The position numbers and the translations under genes are program-made. The notes beneath the pieces are model-generated. The model saw only the letters and a list, made by a program, of their open reading frames with translations. It was not told the origin of the DNA and did no database searches. DNA of 64,000 bases from Streptomyces aureoverticillatus (GTDB lineage: Bacteria; Actinomycetota; Actinomycetes; Streptomycetales; Streptomycetaceae): NCBI RefSeq assembly GCF_014649395.1, contig NZ_BMSY01000003.1, positions 1 through 64,000 of the forward strand, given 5' to 3'. Below, piece by piece: positions 7,122 to 16,511 of this stretch; the first letter of the stretch is position 1, and each line of letters opens with the position of its first letter.

Positions 7122-9176
7122 ATGAGTGTTGACGGGCGGGACGAGCCCACCTCCTCCGGGGGTGAGTCGAGCGGGCTTCCTCCCCGACAGGTGCCGAACC
7201 AAGGCGGTCCCGGTGGCAGCAGCGGGGCCGCGGGCTCCGGCGCCGCGGGCGGATCCGCGAGCGGCGGGTCCGGGGCGGCCGGCCCCGATCCCAGTGTGCC
7301 GACCCAGCGGGAGCGCGGGCCGGAGGACGGCGCGGCGCCCGGCGGACCCGGCGGCGCTTCGACGGGCGGCCCCTTCGCGGGTACGGAGGCCGGGGTGCCC
7401 GCCGCCCGGAGCGGCTCCGGTGACGTCCCGCCGTCCGACGCCGACCTGATCGAGCGCATGCGCGCGGGCGACGACACCGCCTACGAAGAGCTGTATCGCA
7501 GGCATGCCGAATCGGTCCGCCGCTACGCCCGCACCTGCTGCCGCGACGCCCACACCGCCGACGACCTCACCGCCGAGGTCTTCGCGCGGATACTGGGAGC
7601 CGTGCGCTCCGGTTCCGGGCCCGAGCACGCGGTGCGCGCCTATCTGCTGACCACGGTGCGGCGCGTCGCCGCCGGCTGGACGAAGTCGGCGAAGCGGGAG
7701 CAACTGGTCGACGACTTCGCGGTGTTCGCCGCGCAGGCGGCCCGCGGCTCCGAAGTCTCCGACGACGACACCTTGGACCTGGGCGCGGACGTGCGCGCCA
7801 TGCACGAGGCCGAGCAGTCCCTCGCCATGCAGGCGTTCCGCAGCCTGCCCGAGCGCTGGCAGGCCGTGCTGTGGCACACGGAGGTCGAGGACGAGTCCCC
7901 GAGCGACGTCGCCACCCTCTTCGGCCTCGACGCCAACGGCACCCGGGTGCTCGCGAGCCGCGCCCGCGAAGGCCTCAAGCAGGCCTACCTCCAGGCCCAT
8001 GTGAGCACCACGCTCACCGAGAGCGAGGAGTGCGCGCGCTACGCCGACCGGCTCGGCGCCTACGCCCGCGGCGGCCTGCGCACCCGCGCCGAGCGCGGAC
8101 TGCGCAAGCATCTGGAGGAGTGCGCCAACTGCCGCCTCGCCGCGGGCCAGATCAAGGAAGTCGCGAGCGGCATTCCCGCGGTCGTGCCGGTCGCCGTCAT
8201 CGGCTGGTTCGGCGCCGCCGGGTACGCGAAGGTGGCCGCGCTCGTCGGCGGCGGTGCCGCGGGCGCGGGCGCGGCGGGGGCCGCCGGGGCCGCGGCGGGC
8301 AGTGGTGGCTCGGCGGGTGCGGGGGCCGGGGGCGCGGCCGCGTCCGAGGGGCTCGGCGCGCCCGCGAAGGCCGGTATCGCGGCGGGTGTCGTCGCCGCGG
8401 CCGCGGTCGCCGCGGCGATCGCGCTCACCGGTGGCGGCGACAAGAAGGACGACCCGCCGAAGGCCCAGCCGCCGGCCGCCGAGCCTGTCGTCCCCCGCAA
8501 GCCGCCGCCTTCCGAGCCCGAGCCGAAGCCGGAGCCGCCCGCGCCCAGACCCCAGCCCAGCCCGCCCCCGAAACCCACCCCGAAACCGACGCCGAAGCCC
8601 ACCCCCAAGCCGCCGCCGAAGCCGAAGCCGCCGGCGAAGCAGCCTCCGGAGCGGCCCAGGCCCAAGCCGCCGCCCCCACCGAAGCCGCGGCCGACCCCGC
8701 CCAAGCCCACCCCGAAGCCGCCGCCCCCACCGCCGCCCGCCCCGAAGGTCTACCAGTGGAACCAGCTGGAGTACGGCCTCACCGGCGACGGCACCAAGCC
8801 CGAGATGCGGCTCGGTGAGAGCAGTTGGGTGTGGCAGCGCTGGGGCATGTCCATCGGCGACAAGCGCTACGGCCACGGTGTGACGGTGCACGGCCGGTCC
8901 TCGGTCACCATCGACCTGAACCGCACGTGCTCCGCCTACGAAGCGCTCGTCGGCGTCGACGACATGACGCTGGGGCTCGGCAGGGTGCGGTTCTCCGTGT
9001 ACGCCGACGGGGCTCGGCTGTGGCGGTCGCCGCTGATCAAGGGCGGGGACGCGGCGGTGCCCGTGCGCGTCGGGCTGACCGGCCGCAAGACGATCCGCCT
9101 GGTCGTCGAGCCGCACACGCCGTTCGACTCGACGGCCCTCGCGGACTGGGCCCAGTCGCGGCTCTCCTGCACCTGA
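7122..9176 (+). CDS. Sigma-70/ECF factor fused to zinc finger, TM segment and NPCBM domain
   Basis: This 684-residue protein joins a transcription factor to an exported sensor. Residues 1-100 are Gly/Ser/Pro-rich and probably disordered. Sigma region 2 follows at about 108-180 (DTAYEELYRRHAESVRRYAR) and sigma region 4 at about 225-285 (LPERWQAVLWHTEVEDESPS). Next is an anti-sigma-like zinc motif HLEECANC (near 330), then an Ala/Gly-rich stretch and one membrane helix (about 415-438). A long PKPTPKP-type wall-spanning linker (about 445-545) leads to a C-terminal NPCBM-like beta domain (about 547-684). The layout suggests a membrane-tethered sigma factor released on a cell-surface signal, like the fused actinobacterial ECF groups. 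ATG 7122 has CGGAGG upstream. The signal and regulon are unknown. Confidence 0.85.
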   Translation: MSVDGRDEPTSSGGESSGLPPRQVPNQGGPGGSSGAAGSGAAGGSASGGSGAAGPDPSVPTQRERGPEDGAAPGGPGGASTGGPFAGTEAGVPAARSGSGDVPPSDADLIERMRAGDDTAYEELYRRHAESVRRYARTCCRDAHTADDLTAEVFARILGAVRSGSGPEHAVRAYLLTTVRRVAAGWTKSAKREQLVDDFAVFAAQAARGSEVSDDDTLDLGADVRAMHEAEQSLAMQAFRSLPERWQAVLWHTEVEDESPSDVATLFGLDANGTRVLASRAREGLKQAYLQAHVSTTLTESEECARYADRLGAYARGGLRTRAERGLRKHLEECANCRLAAGQIKEVASGIPAVVPVAVIGWFGAAGYAKVAALVGGGAAGAGAAGAAGAAAGSGGSAGAGAGGAAASEGLGAPAKAGIAAGVVAAAAVAAAIALTGGGDKKDDPPKAQPPAAEPVVPRKPPPSEPEPKPEPPAPRPQPSPPPKPTPKPTPKPTPKPPPKPKPPAKQPPERPRPKPPPPPKPRPTPPKPTPKPPPPPPPAPKVYQWNQLEYGLTGDGTKPEMRLGESSWVWQRWGMSIGDKRYGHGVTVHGRSSVTIDLNRTCSAYEALVGVDDMTLGLGRVRFSVYADGARLWRSPLIKGGDAAVPVRVGLTGRKTIRLVVEPHTPFDSTALADWAQSRLSCT

Positions 9177-9294
9177 GCCCGTCCAGGTGCGCCTGAGTCC
9201 CGTCCGGAGCGGGAGGTTCCGCCTGAGCCCTCTGAGGCCTGAGACGTCGGGACCGGAACCTGTGTCCTGAGGCCTGGTGCCCTGCGTCAGGCGG

Positions 9295-12200
9295 TCAGCG
9301 GGCCGCCGCCGCTTCCGACAGTTCTTCCACGGCCTCGTCCATGGTCAGCCCGTCGCCCGCGGCGCGCTCCCGCTCGTACGCGTCGTCGCCGAGCGCCGAC
9401 CGTGCCTCCTTCACCACGTGCTCGGCCTCGGCCCGCTCCGGCATGGGGCGTTCGTGGCCGCCGCGCCAGCGGGTGGCGAAGGCGAGCAGGCGGGTCGCGC
9501 GGGCGTGGTCGCCGGCCTCGGCCAGGAGCACGGCGGCCGCGTCCACCAGGCCCGCGACGACCGCCTCCGAACAGCGGGTGCGCAGCGCCTCCGCCAGCAC
9601 CTCGGTCAGCATGGCGAGCCCGGCCGCCGGCCCGGACTCGGCGGCCGTGACGCGCGCCTCCACGCCGCCGAGCCCCGCGGCGAACTGCGGTGGCGGCGTC
9701 CCGCGCGCGGCCTCCTTGCGGGCCGCGTCGCACAGGGTGCGGGCCCGCTCCATGTCACCGTCGCCCAGCGCCATGGAGGCGCTCATGAGGTGGACGAAGG
9801 CGCGGGAGTCCGTGACCCCGTAGTGGTCGGCCTTGGCGTTGGCCTCGTCCAGGCCCTTCGCGGCGAGTTCGCGGTCGCCCGTGCGGTAGGCGATCTCGGC
9901 GAGGCGGGCGATCAGGAAGGGGGCCTCGGCGTGCGCGCCCACTTCGTAGGCGAGGCGCAGGGCCTCCTCGTACTCCCGCCGGGCCTCCTCGTGGCGGCTG
10001 CGGACCATCGCCGCCTCACCCGCCGCGCTGCACACCTGCGCGCGCAGCCAGCGGTCGCCCACCCGCCTGCTCAGCTCGCGCAGCTCCACCAGGTCGCCGT
10101 CGACGCCCATGAGGTTGCCCGGCTGGTCGACGGCCGTGTGCACGCGGAACATGAGGGTGATCGCGAGCTCCCAGTCGCCGCCGAAACGACGGCAGTTGGC
10201 GACCGCGAGGTCCAGGTAGGGCAGCACGTCGGTGACCGAGTCGACGAAGTAGAGCGTGAACGGCCACACCAGGCCGGGGAACCGGCCGCTCATGGGCACC
10301 GGCCGGGCGAAGACGTCCCGCACCCGCAGCATGTACCGCGCGTCCAGGGGGCTGCCGAGCACCACCGCCGGCCTGGATTCCACCGTCAGGAACAGATGCA
10401 GCATGCGCAGGTGCATGCGCGGCCAGAACGCCGGGGCGTCCTCGTCCGCGAGATCCGCGTCGAGGCCCGCGGCCGCCGTGGCGAACGGCGACGTGCTGTC
10501 CACGGCCGTGCCCTCCCCGGCCGTGGACGCCGTGGTCGCCGTGTCCGGCGGCACCGTCAGGCCCAGCACCCGGCCGACCCAGACCGATCCCTCCCCGCGG
10601 TAGTTGCGCAGCCACCAGAACCAGCCGAGGGACAGGGTGAACGCCGTGGCGAGTGCCTCGTCGCGGGACTCGACGGCGCGCTGCAGCGCCGCGCGGAGGT
10701 TGTCGAGGTCGGCCTCCAGGCGGTGGATCCACGGCAGTTGCTCGGCGGAGCGGAGCAGCGGGTCGGCGGTCTCGGCCAGCTCCCGGAAGTACGCGCTGTG
10801 CCGCCGCTCGGCCTCGGCGCGCGGGCCGGGGGTCTCGGCGGCACGCTCCGTGGCGTACTCATGGATGGTCTCCAGCATGCGATAGCGCATCCGGGTGCCC
10901 ACGCCGTCGAGAGCCGTGGCGTCGCCCCCTTCCGTGTCGTACGGAGTCGCGACGACCAGGGACTTGTCGACGAGCGCGCCGATGAGGTCCGCGGCCGGGC
11001 CCGAGCAGACCGCTTCGGCGGCCTCCAGGTCCCAGCCGCCCGCGAAGACGGAGACCTCGCGCAGGGCCGTGCGCTCGGCGTCGTCGAGCAGGTCCCAGGA
11101 CCAGTCGACGACGGCCCGCAGGGTCTGCTGGCGCGGCAGGACCGTGCGGGCGCCGCTGGTGAGCAGGCGGAAGCGGTCGTCCAGGCGGTCGGCGATCTGC
11201 CGGGGCGTGAGCAGCCGCAGGCGGGCGGCGGCCAGCTCGATGGCCAGGGGCAGGCCGTCGAGACGGCGGCAGATCTCCGCGACCGCGTCCGCGTGGCGGT
11301 GCGGGTCGAAGCCGGGGCGCACGGCTTCGGCCCGCTCGGCGAACAGGCGGTGCGCGGAGTCGTGCGGGAGCGGCTCCACCGGGCGGACGGCCTCGCCCGG
11401 GACGCCCAGGGGTTCGCGGCTGGTCGCGACGATCGTGAGCCCCGGGCAGTGGGTGAGGAGGGTCTCGGCTAGCTGGGCGGCTGCGCCGATGACGTGTTCG
11501 CAGTTGTCAAGGACCAGGAGCAGGCTGCGCGGAGCGCAGTACTCGACGAGCAGGGCGAGAGGGTCGCTGTGCGCGGCCGTCAGCTCACTGGTCATCAGCA
11601 CGGTCTCGCGCAGGCCGAGCGCGCTGACGACGGCACCGGGGACCGCCTCCGGCCGGTCGAGCGGGGCGAGCTCGGCCAGCCATGCGCTCGGATGCCCGGC
11701 GGCGGCTTCCTCGGCGAGGCGGGTCTTGCCGGAGCCACCCGGTCCGGTGAGCGTGACCAGGCGGGCTCTCTGCATGTCCGAACGGATGGCGTCCAGTTCG
11801 GGTTCCCGCCCCACGAAAGAGGTCAGGCGTGGCCGGAGGTTGCCCTGGCGGGCGGCGGGACGGGCCGTGGGCCGGTCGGCCGACGGGGGCTGTGCGGGCG
11901 CGCCGGGAGCGGCGTCTGTACGGGGCTTCGGGTCGGAGGTCGAGTCGGTGCCTGGGCCTGGGCCTGGGTCGGGCTGAGGGTTGGTGGGCGTCCTGCCGGG
12001 CGCGTCTGGCTCACTGGGCTGGGTGTGGCCGCCGGGCGGCGGAGGCCCGCTTGCATTCGTGGGCCCACCGGGCAGCGTTGATCCGCCGGGCAGCGTGGGT
12101 CCGCCGGGCAGCATGGGTTCGCCGGGCTGCATGGGCTCGCTCGAATTCGTGGGTACGCCGGGAAGCTTGGATCCGCCGGGTTGCGGCCGTCCACCGGATC

Positions 12201-12957
12201 GCGTCGGTTCCGCCACCCCCTTCGGCTTCGCCGGGTCCGTCGGCCCCGCAAGCAACTCTGCGTGCAGGGCGCGCAGTTCCGGGCCCGGGTCGGTGCCCAG
12301 GCCCTCGGCGAGGGTGCGGCGGGCGTCCTCGTACGCGGCGAGGGCGTCCGCGCCGCGGCCCGCGTCGCGCAGGGCGCGGATGAGGAGGGCCCGCAGCGCC
12401 TCGTCGTACGGCTGGTCGGTGGTGAGCTCCTTCAACTCCGGTACGACGTCGGGGGCGTGGCCGAGGAGCAGCTCGGCCTCCACCCGCGCGCGGGTGGCCT
12501 CCTGGCGGCGGGCCTCCGGGCGGGTGGCCGCGGTGCGGTCGGGCAGGTCGGCGAGGGCCGGGCCGTGCCACAGGGAGAGGGCCTCGCGCAGGACGCGGGC
12601 GGCTGTCTCCGGGTCGTGGCGGTCCAGGGCGGCGGTGCCCTCGCGGGTGAGGCGCTCGAAGCGGTGCAGGTCGACTTCGTCGGGAGTGGCGATGAGGCGG
12701 TAGCCGCCGGGCTCGGAGGCGATGGTGTGCCTGCCGAGGGCTCGGCGGAGGCGGCCCACGAGGGCCTGGAGGGCGGCGGGGGCGTCGGCCGGTGGGGTGT
12801 CCGCCCAGATGTCGCCGATGAGGGTGTCCACGGGGGTGGTGCGGTTGGCTCTGAGAGCCAGCGCCGCGAGGAGTGCCCGCAGGCGGGGGCCTCCTATGGG
12901 CAGGGGTGTCCCTTGGTCGTCGTGCGCCTGCGTGGCGCCCAGGATCTGGTACCGCAC
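9295..12957 (-). CDS. AfsR/SARP-type regulator with NB-ARC ATPase and TPR-like C-terminus
   Basis: A large activator of about 1220 residues. The N-terminus (about 1-95) is an OmpR-like winged helix, followed by a bacterial transcriptional activation domain to about 245. A Pro/Gly-rich linker with repeated PGGPTLPGG-like units (about 255-385) leads to a STAND/NB-ARC ATPase with P-loop GPGGSGKT near 400 and the motif LLLVLDNCEHV. The C-terminal half is helical and TPR-like. This matches the AfsR architecture, which integrates kinase signals and activates secondary metabolism in Streptomyces. GTG 12957 was chosen because GGCGAGA lies about 9 bases upstream; the extended frame upstream has no family sequence. 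There is no linked biosynthetic cluster in the window, so it is probably a global rather than a pathway regulator. Confidence 0.85.
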   Translation of the reverse strand: MRYQILGATQAHDDQGTPLPIGGPRLRALLAALALRANRTTPVDTLIGDIWADTPPADAPAALQALVGRLRRALGRHTIASEPGGYRLIATPDEVDLHRFERLTREGTAALDRHDPETAARVLREALSLWHGPALADLPDRTAATRPEARRQEATRARVEAELLLGHAPDVVPELKELTTDQPYDEALRALLIRALRDAGRGADALAAYEDARRTLAEGLGTDPGPELRALHAELLAGPTDPAKPKGVAEPTRSGGRPQPGGSKLPGVPTNSSEPMQPGEPMLPGGPTLPGGSTLPGGPTNASGPPPPGGHTQPSEPDAPGRTPTNPQPDPGPGPGTDSTSDPKPRTDAAPGAPAQPPSADRPTARPAARQGNLRPRLTSFVGREPELDAIRSDMQRARLVTLTGPGGSGKTRLAEEAAAGHPSAWLAELAPLDRPEAVPGAVVSALGLRETVLMTSELTAAHSDPLALLVEYCAPRSLLLVLDNCEHVIGAAAQLAETLLTHCPGLTIVATSREPLGVPGEAVRPVEPLPHDSAHRLFAERAEAVRPGFDPHRHADAVAEICRRLDGLPLAIELAAARLRLLTPRQIADRLDDRFRLLTSGARTVLPRQQTLRAVVDWSWDLLDDAERTALREVSVFAGGWDLEAAEAVCSGPAADLIGALVDKSLVVATPYDTEGGDATALDGVGTRMRYRMLETIHEYATERAAETPGPRAEAERRHSAYFRELAETADPLLRSAEQLPWIHRLEADLDNLRAALQRAVESRDEALATAFTLSLGWFWWLRNYRGEGSVWVGRVLGLTVPPDTATTASTAGEGTAVDSTSPFATAAAGLDADLADEDAPAFWPRMHLRMLHLFLTVESRPAVVLGSPLDARYMLRVRDVFARPVPMSGRFPGLVWPFTLYFVDSVTDVLPYLDLAVANCRRFGGDWELAITLMFRVHTAVDQPGNLMGVDGDLVELRELSRRVGDRWLRAQVCSAAGEAAMVRSRHEEARREYEEALRLAYEVGAHAEAPFLIARLAEIAYRTGDRELAAKGLDEANAKADHYGVTDSRAFVHLMSASMALGDGDMERARTLCDAARKEAARGTPPPQFAAGLGGVEARVTAAESGPAAGLAMLTEVLAEALRTRCSEAVVAGLVDAAAVLLAEAGDHARATRLLAFATRWRGGHERPMPERAEAEHVVKEARSALGDDAYERERAAGDGLTMDEAVEELSEAAAAR

Positions 12958-13145
12958 GGGATCATTCTCGCCGGTGGTGACGGATGCGTCGCGGAGTTTC
13001 CTACGGGGCCGCGCTCCCCCGCCCCGAGCCCGGGCACCGCCCACTAGAACGCACCGTGGGCCTGGGCCTGTGCCCCTCCCCCACATCACAGCACCGCCGA
13101 CCTGGGCTGCCTTTAAGGGTCGGGAGCCGCCCCTGGCAGCCCAGC

Positions 13146-13350
13146 TGCCCACAGCGGGGAGCGGCGGCTGGGCGGGCCCTGCCTACGGCGGGGAACGGCT
13201 CGGCTGGCACCTGACACAGCAGGGAACGGCTGGGCGGCCCCGCTGCCCACAGCCGGAACGGCTGGGCAGGCCCTGCCCACAGCAGGGAACGGCTCGACCG
13301 ACACCTGCCCACAACCGGAACGGCTGGCAGGCACCTGCCCGCAGCGGGGA
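13146..13350. repeat. Degenerate tandem repeat, about 36-43 bp period
   Basis: About six or seven imperfect units share the core GCCCACAGC followed by GGGAACGGCT. The spacing varies (about 20-43 bases), so a coding repeat is unlikely. Units are clearest at 13214-13231, 13247-13264, 13276-13294 and 13308-13325. Confidence 0.65.
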
Positions 13351-13560
13351 CCCAGGACGACCACACCAGGGAGCGAGCGACACAAAGGGGCGGACGCCGG
13401 ACGGCCGTTCCCGGCACCGGGAGGTCGGCCTGCCCGCAGGGGCAGGCGGCCGTGCCCCCGGTGCCGGCGCGGAGGCCGCGGTTCCGGTGAAGGGGCGGGC
13501 GGGTGGGAGAGAACCGCCGCGAAGCGGCGGAGTCGACCGGGGCACGGAGACGAAGGGGGT

Positions 13561-13637
13561 GCGGGGACGACGGAGGTGCGGGGACGACGGGGGCGCGGGG
13601 ACGACGGGGGTGCGGGGACGACGGGGGCGCGGGGACG
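13561..13637. repeat. 17-bp tandem repeat, 4.5 copies
   Basis: The unit GCGGGGACGACGGGGGT repeats at 13561, 13578, 13595 and 13612, with the last unit continuing into 13629-13637. Copies differ by one or two bases, mostly the alternating final T/C. A period of 17 is not a multiple of three, which argues against coding sequence. Confidence 0.85.
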
Positions 13638-13678
13638 CCAAGGGTGCCCCCGCATCCGTACAGGCCCCGCGACAGCGG

Positions 13679-15778
13679 CTAGCGGCCCGCCCCCAGCGCC
13701 CCCCGCTGCGGCACCACCGACCCCGTGGGCACGGCCCGTTGGCGGGCCGGCGTGCCGGTCCAGCAGGTGCCCCGGCGGGACAGGAGGCGGCGGAGCCAGA
13801 TCTCCGTGGAGACGAGGTCGGCGAGGCCGTCCAGAGGGAGGGGTTCGCCGTCGGCCGCCGCCCGCAGGGCCTTGCGGACGACGCGTGCCTCGACGAGCCC
13901 CGCCTGGGCGAGCAGGGGCGTGTCGAAGAGGCCGATCAGCTCGTTCACGGCGACCCGCAGGCCGGTACGGGCGGCCGCCGCGGCGGAGGCGTGCGAGGGG
14001 GCGCCCCAGCCGGGCGGGAGCTCGGTGACGCCGGCGCCTTCGAGGACCGTACGCAGGATGGCGGCCCGTGCCCCGGGCCGCACCCTCAGGGACTCCGGCA
14101 GTGCCCGGCAGGCGCGGACCACCTGGTTGTCGAGGAACGGCGCGTGCAGCCGCTGGAAGCGGACCTCGGCGGCCTGCTCCAGGACGCGCAGGTCGGCCGC
14201 GTGCCGGAAGAGCGCGGCCCGCGCGCGGAACTCGCCGGGCCGCTGTCCGGGACCGGGCCCCGGCCGCGTCGCCGTCTCCTGGAGGCGAACCGATACTTCT
14301 GCGAGGGCCTCACCGGTCAGCCAGCGCGCGGCCGGCCCCGGTCTGGCCCAGGCCAGGGCGGCAAGGGAGGCCCCCACGGCGCCGCCGGGCTCCTCGAAGT
14401 GGCGGTGGAGCAGGCGGTCGGCGAGCGACTGGACGCCCGCGCGGTGCGTCGTACGGGCGAGCTTCCGCGCGGCGCCGTACACGCGCGCGGGCACCATGAC
14501 GGAGCCCTCGGCCTTGGCGAGGGCGGTGACCGGCCGCACCAGGTGCCGCCGCTTGCGGTCCATCAGGAGGTCGGCGAGGCGCGCGGGATGGGCGTCGAGG
14601 ACCTGCCGCGCGCCGTAGCCGGTGAAGTGGTCGGCGCTGCCCGAGGCGAGCCGCGCGCGGTGGCGCTGGGCGGTGACGATGACGGCGCTCGGCTCGTCGG
14701 TCAGCGGCCCGTCCAGGTCGGCGTACGGCAGAGCCTCCTCGCCGGCCGCGACGACGACGTGGTGCAGCCGCGGGTTGGCGGCGATGGCGCCGGCACGCTC
14801 CAGTTCGGCCTCGCGGCCGCCGGACACCAGGTCGTTGAAGGTGACGGCGACCAGCCGCTCCCCCGCGCCGGTGCCGTGCCCGAGGACCGTGCCGGGCATC
14901 CCCGGCAGACCGGCGGCAAGGAGAGCGAGGGTTCCCGAAGCGGGCCCTCCGGAGAGGTCGGCTCCGATGCCGGGCACCGGCATGCCCCGCGCGGCCCGCC
15001 GCTCGGCGGGCCCCATGCCGGGCACGGGCCCGGGGTCGATGTCCGTACCCGGTACGTGACGTGGTGCGCGCAGGCGCGCGCGTACCGCCTCGACGAGGGC
15101 GTCGCGGACCCCGTCCAGCGCACCGGCCTCGTCCGCCGCGGGGGCCGCCACGGCGAGCGACGCGACAGGTTCGTATCCGGCGATTTCCCGTGCGCCCGCG
15201 CGGAGGATGAGCGCATGCCCCGGGGGCACGCGGCGCACGTCCTGGTACGGGGTCGAGTCGTGCAGTGCCTCTGGGACGTCGGGGGCCGCGAGCAGCGCCG
15301 CGAGGTGCCCGATGTCCAGGTGGGCCTCGATGAGGTCGGCGAGCGGCAGCGCGGCCGTCGCGTACGCCGTGCCGCCCGCCCAGGGGGTGTAGAACACGGG
15401 GCGCGCGCCCGCGAGATCGCCGGCGATCATCACGCGCCGCCCGACCTGGACGACCGCCGTGTAGCTGCCGGGCCAGGCCGTCAGGTGCCGCAGGGCGCCG
15501 CCGCGCGCGGCGAACAGGCTGACCCGCAGCTCCTCGTCGCTGGCCCCGCAGGTGCCGAGCACCGCGATGCGGGTCTGGTCGTCGGCCTTCACGGTGCGCA
15601 CCTCGTCGGGGCGCCAGTCGCCGACCGCCCACAGCGGGTCGGGGTCGCCCCACAGGAGCTGCGAGCCCACGGGGGTCAGTGTCTCGCCGTCGTCACCGGT
15701 GGCACCCGCCGTGCCGACGGCGGCAGCGCCCCTGAGGGGTCTCGTGGTGGTACTGCTCCACCCCACCAACCACCGCAT
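13679..15778 (-). CDS. Asparagine synthase-related protein (lasso-cyclase-like), degenerate
   Basis: A 699-residue relative of glutamine-dependent asparagine synthetase and of lasso-peptide macrolactam cyclases. The N-terminal half resembles the glutamine amidotransferase fold but starts MRWLVGW, so the catalytic Cys2 is absent. The C-terminal half should bind ATP, yet the pyrophosphatase loop SGGxDS reads SGGPAS, with the conserved Asp replaced. It may therefore be a non-canonical amide-forming enzyme or a non-catalytic homologue. No lasso precursor, RRE protein or leader protease is adjacent. ATG 15778 was chosen because GGAGG lies a few bases upstream. It is divergent from the sporulation-associated gene; I recall the same neighbour in S. 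coelicolor (SCO4114/SCO4115). Confidence 0.7.
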   Translation of the reverse strand: MRWLVGWSSTTTRPLRGAAAVGTAGATGDDGETLTPVGSQLLWGDPDPLWAVGDWRPDEVRTVKADDQTRIAVLGTCGASDEELRVSLFAARGGALRHLTAWPGSYTAVVQVGRRVMIAGDLAGARPVFYTPWAGGTAYATAALPLADLIEAHLDIGHLAALLAAPDVPEALHDSTPYQDVRRVPPGHALILRAGAREIAGYEPVASLAVAAPAADEAGALDGVRDALVEAVRARLRAPRHVPGTDIDPGPVPGMGPAERRAARGMPVPGIGADLSGGPASGTLALLAAGLPGMPGTVLGHGTGAGERLVAVTFNDLVSGGREAELERAGAIAANPRLHHVVVAAGEEALPYADLDGPLTDEPSAVIVTAQRHRARLASGSADHFTGYGARQVLDAHPARLADLLMDRKRRHLVRPVTALAKAEGSVMVPARVYGAARKLARTTHRAGVQSLADRLLHRHFEEPGGAVGASLAALAWARPGPAARWLTGEALAEVSVRLQETATRPGPGPGQRPGEFRARAALFRHAADLRVLEQAAEVRFQRLHAPFLDNQVVRACRALPESLRVRPGARAAILRTVLEGAGVTELPPGWGAPSHASAAAAARTGLRVAVNELIGLFDTPLLAQAGLVEARVVRKALRAAADGEPLPLDGLADLVSTEIWLRRLLSRRGTCWTGTPARQRAVPTGSVVPQRGALGAGR

Positions 15779-16511
15779 CGCCGCCTCCACAGGCTGTGGA
15801 CAGCCAGTGCATCAATGACTGCCTGAGGGATTCGGGGTCCCATGCTGCCACGAAGGAGGCGCGCGGGAGGGCTCGCGAAGGCGCTCACACCGGCGCGAAC
15901 GCGCCCTGGGTGATCGGTCGTTGACGCGGCAACGACACCGACAAGGGGACGTGGAACGGCTGAAGCCCGTTTCCCTGGGGGCGATTTTCGGCCAATTCAG
16001 CCGTGGCCGAACACGCGCGAGCGCCCCCTGGCGCCCCGCGACACCCACGCACAGCCCGGGAGGCGGCATACGCCTCCCGGACCGGTCCGCCGCCCGCGGG
16101 GATGGAGGCGGCGGTGTCCCCCAGCCCGCTGACTCCAGCGCAGCGGGCCGACCCACGCTCAACCATGGAAGCGCTGCCCACATGGCCGGAGAAGAGCGCA
16201 CGCACAGGCGCACGGCCACACACCGGGAGCACGCCGCGGCACCGCCGTACTCCCGTACGGACAACAATCTCGCCATACGGAACTGCGCCTCTTAACGCTT
16301 GGGATCCGCCGAACTACGCTGGGTGTGCTGATGTTTTCGCGGAGGCATATACCTGGGGGCTCGGCCAAGTGCTCTTGCGGCCGGGGATCGGGGCCGCGGC
16401 GCGCGACACGCCGACGGTCCTGCCACCCAGCCGCTGTCCCCGGGGGAACACAGCACGAATGCCGCGCGGTCAAGCCACTGCCCGGCAGCCGTCTGTGTCG
16501 AGGGGTGGCGC
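15779..16511. other. Divergent intergenic region, long leader of sporulation gene
   Basis: This 733-base gap contains no frame with both a ribosome binding site and protein-like composition. It holds a helix-friendly GC-rich stretch (16000-16200) and an AT-richer tract at 16255-16340. GCCGAACT at 16308-16315 faintly resembles a sigma-WhiG -10 (GCCGATAA), but the -35 spacing does not fit. The ribosome binding site GAGGGG for the 16512 gene lies at 16500-16505. Confidence 0.45.

Larger units (their letters stand above)
12958..13678. other. Gene-free region with two tandem-repeat blocks
   Basis: About 720 bases between the start of the AfsR-like gene and the end of the next minus-strand gene. 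Open frames here are GC-skew artefacts without ribosome binding sites. The region holds an imperfect repeat block (13146-13350) and a 17-base tandem repeat (13561-13637), listed separately. The part next to 12957 presumably holds the promoter of the AfsR-like gene. Confidence 0.6.

Noticed and set aside
6888..9116. A 742-residue open frame on the minus strand
   Set aside because: It is antisense to the sigma-NPCBM gene, whose domain structure is clear.
12722..15826. A 1034-residue open frame on the plus strand
   Set aside because: It overlaps the AfsR-like and the Asn-synthetase-like genes and the repeat region; no conserved motif and no ribosome binding site.
15676..15888. A 70-residue minus-strand frame overlapping the Asn-synthetase-like start, considered as a lasso precursor
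   Set aside because: No leader/core cleavage pattern, no ribosome binding site, and it overlaps a better start.
15779..16511. A sigma-WhiG promoter for the ORF1590-like gene
   Set aside because: GCCGAACT is present, but no TAAA-like -35 at the required spacing could be found.
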